Assembly: GCA_943354625.1 (NCBI GenBank)
Contig: CALRCS010000021.1
Span: 1-10,640 of the forward strand
Length of the DNA: 10,640 nucleotides
Source: Candidatus Nomurabacteria bacterium
GTDB taxonomy: Bacteria > Patescibacteriota > Minisyncoccia > Phycocordibacterales > PALSA-1337
Direction of reading: 5' to 3'
Made by a program: the position numbers and the translations under genes. This document shows positions 1 through 5,703 of the stretch, piece after piece (the stretch's first letter is position 1; every line of letters begins with the position of its first letter). The notes under the pieces are model-generated. The model was not told where the DNA came from. It made no database searches and saw nothing but the letters and a program-made list of their open reading frames with translations.

Positions 1-1
1 A

Positions 2-400
2 TTTAGATTTGTTTATCGTCATTTTCCATTAGCACAACATCAAAATGCTAGGTTGGCAGCACAGGCGTCTGAAGCTGCAGGAATACAAGGAAAATTCTGG
101 GAGATGTATTCTATGCTTTTTAGTTCACAAAAGGATTGGGAAGAATCGACAGATGTAAAAACTATATTTACAGGATATGCTACAAAGCTCGGTCTAGATA
201 CATCAAAGTTTGCTATCGATTTTGAGTCACCAGAAATAAAAGCAAAAATCGAAGAGAATGTTAAAAGTGGTTTAAAAGCAGGAGTAAATAGTACACCTAC
301 TTTTTATCTAGACGGTAAAAAATTAGTTAATAACCCCCAAACAAATGAACAATTTAAAACTCTTATTGAAACAGCCAATTCAACTACAACGAATCCCTAA
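2..400 (+). CDS. DsbA-family thioredoxin-fold oxidoreductase, 5' end cut off by the window
   Basis: The reading frame is open from base 2, so the gene begins upstream. The 132 residues visible are the helical insert and C-terminal half of a DsbA-like (Thioredoxin_4 type) domain. Diagnostic are the FPL..H..A stretch at the left edge, the following EAAG.QGKFWEMY segment, and the cis-proline turn NSTPTF about 100 residues in, followed by LDGKKL. The CXXC active site should lie upstream and is not visible. Such proteins catalyse disulfide formation or isomerisation outside the cytoplasmic membrane. The next gene is a VKOR-family protein, the usual quinone-linked reoxidant for this kind of partner, which supports an oxidative folding pair. 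The two genes overlap by 56 nt in different frames. An internal TTG at 53 is not a real start, because homology continues upstream of it. Confidence 0.92.
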   Translation, partial: FRFVYRHFPLAQHQNARLAAQASEAAGIQGKFWEMYSMLFSSQKDWEESTDVKTIFTGYATKLGLDTSKFAIDFESPEIKAKIEENVKSGLKAGVNSTPTFYLDGKKLVNNPQTNEQFKTLIETANSTTTNP

Positions 401-833
401 ATGGATTCCTGTAATTATTATATTACTTACTTTAATCGGTTTTGCTGATTCAACATACCTTACCGTAAAACATTTTGAAGGAGTAATACCTCCATGCTCT
501 ATCGGTGGGTGCGAAAAGGTTCTATCAAGCTCGTATTCAGAAATATTTGGTATACCAGTATCATTACTTGGATCATTGTATTATTTTATGATATTACTTT
601 CTCTTTTTCTTTATTTCGATATAAAGAATAGTTTTGTAAAAGATATTTGTCTAAAGGTAATGTTTGCAATGTCAGCTATAGGATTTATAGGTTCTGTTGC
701 TTTTATCTTTATTATGCTTTTTATTATAAATTCTATTTGTATATATTGTATGACGTCAGACATTATTAGTATTGTCATATTTATTCTTGCTTCACATATC
801 TTGTATTTAGGTTTAATTAAAAAACATGAATAA
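345..833 (+). CDS. VKOR-family disulfide-generating membrane protein
   Basis: This 162-residue integral membrane protein belongs to the vitamin K epoxide reductase family, which in bacteria takes the place of DsbB by passing electrons from a DsbA-like partner to quinone. Visible are a first membrane helix (about 21-39), the loop pair C51-x4-C56 within PPCSIGGCEKVLSS, the family GIP..LLG segment at 69-76, further helices at about 76-91 and 105-128, and the redox centre C132-I-Y-C135 at the edge of the last helices. Together these are the four cysteines expected. The ATG at 345 lies inside the preceding thioredoxin-fold gene. The only other nearby start in frame is TTG at 366, so overlap is unavoidable. 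No Shine-Dalgarno is seen, and translational coupling to the upstream gene is likely. The downstream methyltransferase overlaps its end by 8 nt. Confidence 0.93.
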   Translation: MNNLKLLLKQPIQLQRIPKWIPVIIILLTLIGFADSTYLTVKHFEGVIPPCSIGGCEKVLSSSYSEIFGIPVSLLGSLYYFMILLSLFLYFDIKNSFVKDICLKVMFAMSAIGFIGSVAFIFIMLFIINSICIYCMTSDIISIVIFILASHILYLGLIKKHE

Positions 834-1656
834 AGATTATGAATTAATAGATTCTGGGGAAGGGGAGAAACTTGAGCGTTTTGGTTCAATTGTTTTATCC
901 CGTCCAGATCCTCAAGCTTTATGGAGGAAAAATCTTGATGAAAAAGAATGGAAAAAGGCTAATGCTAGTTTTTCACGTAGCGAAACTTCGGCGGAATGGA
1001 GTCATAAGCTAGATAAATGGCAGATCGAATATGGCGGATTGAAGTTCTGGATAAAGCCAACAGCTTTCAAACATACTGGGCTTTTTCCTGAACAAAAGGC
1101 TAATTGGGATTGGATGAGAGAAGTTTTGAAGGGTCACGAAGGTGTAGATGTTCTAAATCTTTTTGGTTATACAGGTGGGGCAACTCTCGCTTGCGCACAA
1201 GCTGGGGCAAAAGTTGTGCATGTTGATGGATCAAAATCAGCTATTACTTGGGCACGAGAGAATGCAGAACTTTCTGGTTTGGCGGATAAGCCAGTAAGAT
1301 GGATTCTTGAGGATGCAAGGCTTTTTGTTGGGCGTGAGCTAAAGCGTGGAAATAAGTATGACGCTATCATAATGGACCCACCAGCTTTTGGTCATGGTGC
1401 AAATAAAGAGATTTGGAAAATAGAAGAAGATTTTTTACCACTTGTTGAGGATTGTATTAAGTTACTTAAGGACAAGCCATTATTTTTTATAATAAATGGA
1501 TATTCAGCTGGGTATTCTACAATAGCTTATCAGAATGTTTTGAAGGTTTTGGTGGAGAAATTTGGTGGAAAGGTGGAGATAGGGGAGCTAACTTTGGCGG
1601 AATCGAGTTCTGATAGGTTATTGCCGTGTGGGATTTTTGCTAGATGGAGTAAATAA
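826..1656 (+). CDS. class I SAM-dependent methyltransferase, RlmI/RlmK-like catalytic domain
   Basis: A 276-residue Rossmann-fold methyltransferase. Motif I is NLFGYTGG (111-118), the acidic residue after strand 2 is D134 in VHVDGS, an EDAR motif follows at 162-165, and the catalytic motif IV is DPPAFG (184-189). The segment FKHTGLFPEQ before motif I and the DPPAFG motif are typical of the group holding 23S rRNA m5C methyltransferase RlmI and the methyltransferase part of RlmKL. The N-terminal PUA domain of full RlmI is absent, since the protein is about 120 residues shorter. The exact substrate cannot be stated; rRNA is the family expectation. The start ATG overlaps the end of the VKOR gene by 8 nt, so it is probably the last gene of that operon. 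Its 3' end overlaps the convergent regulator gene by 39 nt, and no terminator is evident. Confidence 0.88.
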   Translation: MNKDYELIDSGEGEKLERFGSIVLSRPDPQALWRKNLDEKEWKKANASFSRSETSAEWSHKLDKWQIEYGGLKFWIKPTAFKHTGLFPEQKANWDWMREVLKGHEGVDVLNLFGYTGGATLACAQAGAKVVHVDGSKSAITWARENAELSGLADKPVRWILEDARLFVGRELKRGNKYDAIIMDPPAFGHGANKEIWKIEEDFLPLVEDCIKLLKDKPLFFIINGYSAGYSTIAYQNVLKVLVEKFGGKVEIGELTLAESSSDRLLPCGIFARWSK

Positions 1657-1926
1657 TCTAGGTAAGTTTTTGATTTGACGGATGATCTCTGGTAGATTTG
1701 ATCGCCAATTTAATCGATTATTATCCTTGCTAGTTTTTACCAAATTACGCTTGAGAAGTTTTTTTAGTGTGTAAGAGATTGTCGTTTCTGAGATATTTGT
1801 ATGTCGAGAAATAATTGCGGCACTTTTTGCATATTTAGATATTGCTTCAATAATTTTAATTTCAGAGTCAGAAAGACCAAAAACTTTCCAGAGATCAATA
1901 TTTTTGGTTGGGGTAGGGATGTTCAT
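1618..1926 (-). CDS. small winged-helix (TrmB/MarR-like) transcriptional regulator
   Basis: From ATG at 1926 this encodes 102 residues, essentially one DNA-binding domain. An N-terminal segment with LWKVFGLSDSEIKIIEAI is followed by a helix-turn-helix (SAAIISRHTNISETTISYTLKKLL) and a wing-like stretch (RNLVKTSKDNNRLNW), resembling TrmB/MarR-type winged helices. No ligand-binding or dimerisation domain is obvious beyond the C-terminal basic tail. A longer form starting at GTG 1971 is possible, but it would translate through a perfect palindrome. The ATG is preferred because a -10-like TATCAT sits 6 nt before it and the palindrome then falls in the promoter, as expected for autoregulation. The 3' end overlaps the methyltransferase gene antisense by 39 nt. 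The regulated genes and the signal are unknown. Confidence 0.78.
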   Translation of the reverse strand: MNIPTPTKNIDLWKVFGLSDSEIKIIEAISKYAKSAAIISRHTNISETTISYTLKKLLKRNLVKTSKDNNRLNWRSNLPEIIRQIKNLPRLFTPSSKNPTRQ

Positions 1927-1932
1927 ATATAC

Positions 1933-1966
1933 ATGATAGCAAATTTCTACGAACTTTTCGTAGAAA
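1933..1966 (-). promoter_or_regulatory. promoter and palindromic operator of the winged-helix regulator
   Basis: A perfect inverted repeat TTTCTACGAA (1944-1953) / TTCGTAGAAA (1957-1966) with a 3-nt spacer has the size of a dimeric repressor site. On the minus strand it is followed by TATCAT (1938-1933), a plausible -10 box, then 6 nt and the ATG at 1926. The palindrome therefore covers the expected spacer and -35 region, where a bound repressor would block RNA polymerase. No good -35 hexamer is visible. The link to this regulator is inferred from position only. Confidence 0.6.
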
Positions 1967-1996
1967 CTCACTTTGACGGAAAAGGGGGTTGCGCAT

Positions 1997-2027
1997 GTTG
2001 TAATAACTTATTTAAAATTATTACAAC
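1997..2027. repeat. perfect 10-bp inverted repeat at the 3' end of the histidine phosphatase gene
   Basis: GTTGTAATAA (1997-2006) pairs exactly with TTATTACAAC (2018-2027) around an 11-nt AT-only-but-one spacer. The repeat includes the last Leu codon and a double stop (TAA TAA) of the minus-strand gene. It could form an mRNA 3' hairpin, but no T-tract follows on the minus strand (ATGCGC comes next), so it is not a standard intrinsic terminator. A protein-binding site is an alternative. Confidence 0.5.
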
Positions 2028-2548
2028 CAATCTAATTTGATTACTGATGCATTCGGATAAGGAGGTAAATCATAAAAAAGCTCAGGGTCTGTTCCTTTTT
2101 TGATTGTTTCAATTATTCTTCCGACGCCTGCATGAGCAACCATGAGAACATCTCCTTCATACTTATTATATTCCTTTAAAAATGAATTAACTCGGTCATC
2201 GAATGCTTTAGGATTTTCTGCATTCTCAGCCCTAATCAGTATTTTTGAGGATATTTCAAAAGTCGGAGTACCCGTAAGGGTTCCCATATCGTACTCTGTA
2301 ATACGAGGGTCTATTTCTATCAATTTAGCATAGCCGATTATTCCAGATACAATTTTCGCTGTATCGAAAGCCCTTAATAAAGGTGAGCTAATTATCTTAC
2401 TTATATTCAACCCCATTTCTTTTATTTTAAACCCTTCAGCTTTTGCTTGTTCTATTCCTTTTTCAGTTAAAGGAGAATTATCTTTTTGGCCCGCAAATAC
2501 ATGCTTGAGATTTGCTTCGCTTTCGCCATGTCGGATAAAATAAATCAT
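2021..2548 (-). CDS. histidine phosphatase (phosphoglycerate mutase-like) family protein
   Basis: A 175-residue protein starting with the family signature YFIRHGES: R6 and the phospho-accepting H7. Other core residues are R59 in SSPLLRAFDTA, the acid E85 in ITEYDMG, and the second histidine H139 in VAHAGVGR, so the catalytic set is complete. It is shorter than cofactor-dependent phosphoglycerate mutase (about 230-250 residues) and lacks that enzyme's extra inserts. A general phosphatase such as a CobC/PhoE-like member is more likely than a glycolytic mutase; the substrate is not predictable. It is the first gene leftward from a divergent intergenic region shared with the pseudouridine synthase gene. 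There is no Shine-Dalgarno. A TATGAT box ends 6 nt before the ATG, predicting a leaderless mRNA. Confidence 0.9.
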   Translation of the reverse strand: MIYFIRHGESEANLKHVFAGQKDNSPLTEKGIEQAKAEGFKIKEMGLNISKIISSPLLRAFDTAKIVSGIIGYAKLIEIDPRITEYDMGTLTGTPTFEISSKILIRAENAENPKAFDDRVNSFLKEYNKYEGDVLMVAHAGVGRIIETIKKGTDPELFYDLPPYPNASVIKLDWL

Positions 2549-2554
2549 TGACCC

Positions 2555-2560
2555 ATCATA
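2555..2560 (-). promoter_or_regulatory. -10 box for the histidine phosphatase gene, leaderless arrangement
   Basis: On the minus strand TATGAT occupies 2560-2555, followed by GGGTCA and the ATG at 2548. With the usual 6-7 nt from -10 box to start point, transcription would begin at or next to the A of the ATG. No -35 match is seen at the standard distance. The same -10/N6/ATG spacing is found at the winged-helix regulator and glyA. Confidence 0.45.
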
Positions 2561-2583
2561 CTATATATTTTTGTTTTTAGGTA

Positions 2584-2592
2584 TGTTATCGT
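2584..2592 (+). promoter_or_regulatory. possible extended -10 promoter of the pseudouridine synthase operon
   Basis: TGTTATCGT matches the extended -10 form TGn plus hexamer (TATCGT, two mismatches to TATAAT). It ends 14 nt before the ATG at 2607, in the 58-nt divergent gap. This is a weak match; it is reported because a promoter must lie here if the three-gene plus-strand operon starts in this gap. Confidence 0.3.
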
Positions 2593-2606
2593 AATTAAAT
2601 AAAAAT

Positions 2607-3248
2607 ATGATAAAAATCCTCTACGAAGACAATCACCTCATAGCAGTCTATAAACCTGCAGGCACTCTTGTGCAGGGCGATAAAAGCGGTGACAGTTCTC
2701 TTATGGACGAAGTAAAAGCTCATATAAAGCGTACTTACAATAAACCTGGAAATGTCTTTCTTGGACTTATTCATCGCTTAGATAGAAATGTCGATGGTAT
2801 TGTTCTTTTTGCAAAAACTTCAAAAGGTGCGTCTAGACTTTCAGAACAATTTCGTGAGCGCACAGTTTCAAAGATCTATCATGCTTGGGTACACGGTTCC
2901 GTTTTGGAAAAAAACAGAACATTAATAAATTATTTGAGACATGATGATAATCAAAACTATACTGAAATAGCAGATTCAGGCGATCGTGCTGAACTCTCAT
3001 ACGAATTGATAAAAACTGAATCAAATTTCTCTTTATTAAAAATCACTCTTAAAACAGGACGTCAGCATCAGATTCGCGCACAACTTTCACATATTGGTCA
3101 TCCAATAGTCGGTGACAGTAAATATGGCTCAACCACAAGACTTCCTGATCAGAAAATCGCATTAACTGAAACATCTTTAACCTTTAAGACAGCAACAACA
3201 AATGAAGAAAAAATTATCACCCTAGAGATTCCAGAAAAATCGTGGTAA
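2607..3248 (+). CDS. RluA-family pseudouridine synthase
   Basis: A 213-residue protein that isomerises uridine to pseudouridine in rRNA or tRNA. It opens with the family's strand YEDNHLIAVYKPAG (6-19) and carries the catalytic motif HRLDR (56-60) with aspartate D59, followed by GIVLFAKT. The later KTGRQHQIRAQLSHIGHPIVGD block (149-170) is the conserved RluA/RluC/RluD motif. There is no N-terminal S4 RNA-binding domain, as in the short RluA-type members, so the target uridine cannot be named. It is the first gene of a likely operon with folD, which starts 9 nt after its stop. No Shine-Dalgarno precedes the ATG; the upstream sequence is A-rich. Confidence 0.93.
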   Translation: MIKILYEDNHLIAVYKPAGTLVQGDKSGDSSLMDEVKAHIKRTYNKPGNVFLGLIHRLDRNVDGIVLFAKTSKGASRLSEQFRERTVSKIYHAWVHGSVLEKNRTLINYLRHDDNQNYTEIADSGDRAELSYELIKTESNFSLLKITLKTGRQHQIRAQLSHIGHPIVGDSKYGSTTRLPDQKIALTETSLTFKTATTNEEKIITLEIPEKSW

Positions 3249-3257
3249 TGTTTAATT

Positions 3258-4064
3258 ATGATTTTAATCGATGGCCGTAAAGCTCGTGAACACTTTTTAC
3301 CTATTTTGCAAAAAAGAGTAAAGGAACTTTCATCTATTCCAACATTAGCTATTATCCAAGTAGGAAATCGTCCAGATTCTAATTCTTATATAAAAGCAAA
3401 AAAGTCTTTTGCAGAAAAGATTGGAGTAAAAGAGATACACATACAATTTAATGAAAATGTGACTAAAAAAGAAATTATTAAAAAGATCGAAAAATTTAAT
3501 AAAGATAAAAGTGTTCATGGAATAATTGTTCAATTACCACTTCCAAAACACTTAAATTCAGATGAAATTATAAATACTATTGATCCAAAAAAAGATGTAG
3601 ATGGTTTAACTCCAAATACTAGCTTTATTCCAGCAACAGCACGTGGAGTATTTCAGCTTTTAGATTTTTATAAAATTAATTTAAAAGGGAAAAATGTTGT
3701 AGTTATAGGCAGATCAAAATTAGTCGGTATTCCGATAGTTGAAATGTGTAGGAAACGTGGTGCGAAAGTTAGCGTTTGTCATAGTAAGACAGAAGATATC
3801 CCCTCAATAACAAAAAAAGCAGATATTGTGATGGTTGCTATTGGACAGCCAAAGCTCCTAGATGAGAAATATTTTTCTAAGGGGCAAATAGTTATAGATG
3901 TTGGAATAACTCGAATAGGAGAATCATTAGTTGGTGATGTAGACTTTGAAAAAGTAAAAGATATTGTAAAAATGATTACTCCAGTGCCTGGAGGAGTTGG
4001 ACAAATGACCGTTCTTTCTCTCTTTGAGAATCTAGTAGACGCATGCTATAATGACGTAATATGA
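3258..4064 (+). CDS. folD: bifunctional methylene-THF dehydrogenase / methenyl-THF cyclohydrolase
   Basis: FolD (268 residues, slightly short of the usual 280-300) interconverts 5,10-methylene-, methenyl- and 10-formyl-THF in the cytoplasm. Recognisable are Y44-x3-K48 in SYIKAKK (catalytic lysine), GIIVQLPLP (88-96), KDVDGL (111-116), the nucleotide-binding GRSKLVGIP (150-158) and the C-terminal PVPGGVGQMT. The motif usually written PCTPxG is PATARG here (124-129), keeping P, T and G but losing the Cys and second Pro. Its one-carbon units tie it to thyA, the reductase and glyA in the same window, although it sits in another operon. The gene follows the pseudouridine synthase by 9 nt, and its TGA stop overlaps the next ATG (ATGA). 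No Shine-Dalgarno is evident. Confidence 0.96.
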   Translation: MILIDGRKAREHFLPILQKRVKELSSIPTLAIIQVGNRPDSNSYIKAKKSFAEKIGVKEIHIQFNENVTKKEIIKKIEKFNKDKSVHGIIVQLPLPKHLNSDEIINTIDPKKDVDGLTPNTSFIPATARGVFQLLDFYKINLKGKNVVVIGRSKLVGIPIVEMCRKRGAKVSVCHSKTEDIPSITKKADIVMVAIGQPKLLDEKYFSKGQIVIDVGITRIGESLVGDVDFEKVKDIVKMITPVPGGVGQMTVLSLFENLVDACYNDVI

Positions 4065-4813
4065 ATAATCAAGAACAAGTTTGGAAAGTTGGTAAGTGGG
4101 TAGGAATATTTTTAATAATTTTTCTAGCAGTTATTTCTATTAAAGAATTAAAAAGTATTTCTTACGTGGGTAAAGATACCCAAACAATAAGTACTATTTC
4201 TGTTAATGGAAAAGGGGAAGCCGTTTCTATTCCTGACATAGCAAGTTTTTCATTTAGTGTGACTGAGAATGCTAAAACAGTGAAAGAAGCACAAGATAAA
4301 GCCACAACAAAAATAAATACAGCCCTTACTGCTGTAAAAGCAGGTGGCGTGGCTGAAAAAGATATAAAGACTCTTTCTTATTCTATTAATCCTCATTATG
4401 ATTACATTCAAATAAGATCTGTACAAAATGGTTATGATGTTAGTCAAACTATAGAAGTTAAGGTACGTGACCTTGCAAAAGCCGGAGATCTTTTTAATTC
4501 TATTGGAACTGCAGGAGTCCAGAATGTTAACGGCCTATCATTCTCTATTGATGATATAGATTCTGTAAAGGCTATTGCTCGCGCAGATGCCATTGCTAAA
4601 GCTCAAGCTCAAGCAAAAAAGATAGCAAAGGACCTTGGTGTAAGCTTGGTGCGAATCATGAGTTTTAATGATTCAAGTAATGAGGTTTATCCTATGTATT
4701 CTGCAATGGATAGTGGAGGTATTATGGGTATGAAGGCATCAGTAGCCCCACAGATTCCAACAGGTGAACAAAAGATTACTTCAAATGTGAGTATTACTTA
4801 CGAGATACGGTAA
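4061..4813 (+). CDS. SIMPL-domain (DUF541) protein, membrane-anchored
   Basis: A 250-residue protein with one N-terminal hydrophobic segment (about 13-30), probably a signal anchor, and then an extracytoplasmic SIMPL/DUF541 domain. The family pattern is clear: ISVNGKGEAVSIPDIASFSFSV at the domain start, a long helix TVKEAQDKATTKINTAL, TLSYSINPHYDY, SQTIEVKVRDLAKAGDLFNSI, then IARADAIAKAQAQAKKIAKDLGV and a final IPTGEQKITSNVSITYEIR. The family takes its name from mouse SIMPL; the bacterial members are outer-envelope or exported proteins of unsettled function, so no specific role is claimed. It is the last gene of the operon with folD, translationally coupled through the ATGA overlap. Confidence 0.88.
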   Translation: MNNQEQVWKVGKWVGIFLIIFLAVISIKELKSISYVGKDTQTISTISVNGKGEAVSIPDIASFSFSVTENAKTVKEAQDKATTKINTALTAVKAGGVAEKDIKTLSYSINPHYDYIQIRSVQNGYDVSQTIEVKVRDLAKAGDLFNSIGTAGVQNVNGLSFSIDDIDSVKAIARADAIAKAQAQAKKIAKDLGVSLVRIMSFNDSSNEVYPMYSAMDSGGIMGMKASVAPQIPTGEQKITSNVSITYEIR

Positions 4814-4825
4814 TTATTTTTATGA

Positions 4826-4854
4826 TTGACATTAAACTCAGGAAGGGATAGTAT
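4826..4854 (+). promoter_or_regulatory. sigma70-type promoter of the secE-nusG-rplK operon
   Basis: The -35 hexamer TTGACA (4826-4831) is a perfect consensus. The 17-nt spacer is optimal, and TAGTAT (4849-4854) serves as the -10 box. Predicted start of transcription is near 4861, giving a leader of about 50 nt before secE. It is the best promoter in the window, fitting a highly expressed transcription/translation operon. Confidence 0.75.
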
Positions 4855-4864
4855 TTGATTACTA

Positions 4865-4882
4865 CCCCTCACGGGGCTTTTT
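4865..4882 (+). terminator. short GC hairpin with T-run just downstream of the secE promoter
   Basis: CCCC (4865-4868) and GGGG (4873-4876) close a 4-nt loop TCAC, followed by C and five T. It could end readthrough from the folD/SIMPL operon. It also lies a few bases after the predicted secE start point, so it would equally sit at the 5' end of the secE mRNA. The 4-bp stem makes it weak, and a role as attenuator, terminator or 5' stabiliser cannot be decided. Confidence 0.4.
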
Positions 4883-4911
4883 AATAAAAATTAGAGATAA
4901 AAGCAAAATAT

Positions 4912-5088
4912 ATGAAAATATCAGAATACATAAAAGAAACTCAAGCAGAAATGGCTCATGTTACATGGCCTAGTAGAAGACAGGCTATTTCATACGCTTT
5001 GGTCGTGGTTATCGTATCTGTTGGAACGGCCTTATTCTTGGGTCTTTTTGACTATATTTTCTCTAGACTCCTTACATTATTTGTATAA
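4912..5088 (+). CDS. secE: preprotein translocase subunit SecE
   Basis: A 58-residue protein matching the single-helix SecE of most bacteria (E. coli has three helices). The N-terminal amphipathic helix (KISEYIKETQAEMAHVTWPS) contains the hallmark E..HVTWPSR motif, and a single membrane helix follows at about 28-47. SecE clamps the SecY channel in the cytoplasmic membrane. The identity is secured by position immediately before nusG, the near-universal order. Transcription is expected from the TTGACA/TAGTAT promoter upstream. No Shine-Dalgarno is seen; the upstream sequence is A-rich. The nusG start is 16 nt after the stop. Confidence 0.95.
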   Translation: MKISEYIKETQAEMAHVTWPSRRQAISYALVVVIVSVGTALFLGLFDYIFSRLLTLFV

Positions 5089-5104
5089 TATTTAAAATAA
5101 AACT

Positions 5105-5650
5105 ATGTCAAAACAACAAATTGGTGGAGAAAGAAGTTGGTACGCTATACACACATACGCTGGGTATGAAAATGCTGTAGCTCGTAACCTAAAACAGAGA
5201 ATTGAATCTCTTGGAATGGAAGATCGTATTTTTAACGTACTTGTACCTACAGAGACAAAGATAAAAATAAAGGGAGGAAAAAGAGTCGAGGAAGAGGAGA
5301 AAATCTACCCGGGTTATGTTCTTGTGGATATGATCGTGAATGATGATTCATGGTATGTAGTTCGAAATACACCACGAGTTACTGGGTTTGTTGGTTCAGG
5401 AGTATTTCCAGTTCCTCTAGAAAAGAAAGAGGTTGATAGTCTCTTTGCTCGAATAAATAAAGATGAGGTAAAACATACTATTGATCTTGTAAAAGATGAA
5501 AATGTTAAGATTGTCGACGGTCCATTTAAGGATCTAGAAGGTAAGGTTAGTGAGGTTGACGAAAGTCGAGGTAAGGTAAAAGTCTTGGTTTCGATGTTTG
5601 GTCGAGAAACACCAGTTGAACTAGATTTCTTGCAAGTTAGTAAGATTTAA
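5105..5650 (+). CDS. nusG: transcription termination/antitermination factor NusG
   Basis: A 181-residue NusG of standard length. The N-terminal NGN domain begins WYAIHTYAGYENAVARNL (12-29) and includes KIYPGYVLVDM and VRNTPRVTGFVG, the surface that contacts the RNA polymerase clamp. The C-terminal KOW domain spans about 127-181 (VKIVDGPFKDLEGKVSEVD, then VLVSMFGRETPVELDFLQV). It modulates pausing, couples polymerase to the ribosome and works with Rho. It lies between secE and rplK as in most bacteria. No Shine-Dalgarno precedes it. The last 21 bases hold the -35 element of a possible extra promoter for rplK. Confidence 0.97.
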   Translation: MSKQQIGGERSWYAIHTYAGYENAVARNLKQRIESLGMEDRIFNVLVPTETKIKIKGGKRVEEEEKIYPGYVLVDMIVNDDSWYVVRNTPRVTGFVGSGVFPVPLEKKEVDSLFARINKDEVKHTIDLVKDENVKIVDGPFKDLEGKVSEVDESRGKVKVLVSMFGRETPVELDFLQVSKI

Positions 5651-5658
5651 TATAGTAT
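5630..5658 (+). promoter_or_regulatory. possible internal promoter for rplK
   Basis: TTGCAA (5630-5635, inside the end of nusG) and TAGTAT (5653-5658) are separated by exactly 17 nt. The -10 hexamer is identical to that of the secE promoter. Transcription would start near 5665, leaving a leader of about 40 nt before rplK. Confidence 0.5.
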
Positions 5659-5664
5659 CTCTAT

Positions 5665-5683
5665 ACCTCGTGCTTCTAGAGGT
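5665..5683 (+). promoter_or_regulatory. small hairpin in the rplK leader
   Basis: ACCTC (5665-5669) and GAGGT (5679-5683) form a 5-bp stem with a 9-nt loop, flanked by CTATA on both sides. It is located where many bacteria carry the L1-binding autoregulatory site of the L11 operon, but no T-tract follows and no specific L1-site features can be recognised. Given the apparent lack of rplA next door, an L1 role is doubtful. Confidence 0.25.
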
Positions 5684-5703
5684 CTATAAATAATTTAAAC
5701 AAA

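Noticed and set aside
332..400. Programmed frameshift joining the thioredoxin-fold protein to VKOR
   Set aside because: A +1 shift would be needed and no recognised +1 signal (such as a slow codon or stop at the shift site) is visible; VKOR also has its own ATG.
1927..1971. N-terminal extension of the regulator from GTG 1971
   Set aside because: It would place the perfect palindrome and the -10 box inside coding sequence, and the helix-turn-helix domain is complete without it; kept only as an alternative.
1801..2040. Open frame of 79 codons on the plus strand
   Set aside because: It is antisense to the regulator, runs through the palindrome and into the histidine phosphatase gene, and its Cys-rich product looks like no known protein.
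2617..2626. CCTCTACGAA near the start of the pseudouridine synthase gene as a second operator half-site
   Set aside because: It matches 8 of 10 bases of one arm only, has no partner arm, and is ordinary coding sequence (Leu-Tyr-Glu).
4822..4851. Nine-codon ORF (MIDIKLRKG) between the SIMPL gene and secE, a possible leader peptide
   Set aside because: It overlaps the secE -35 element and spacer and lies upstream of the predicted transcript start, with no Shine-Dalgarno; chance is the simplest explanation.
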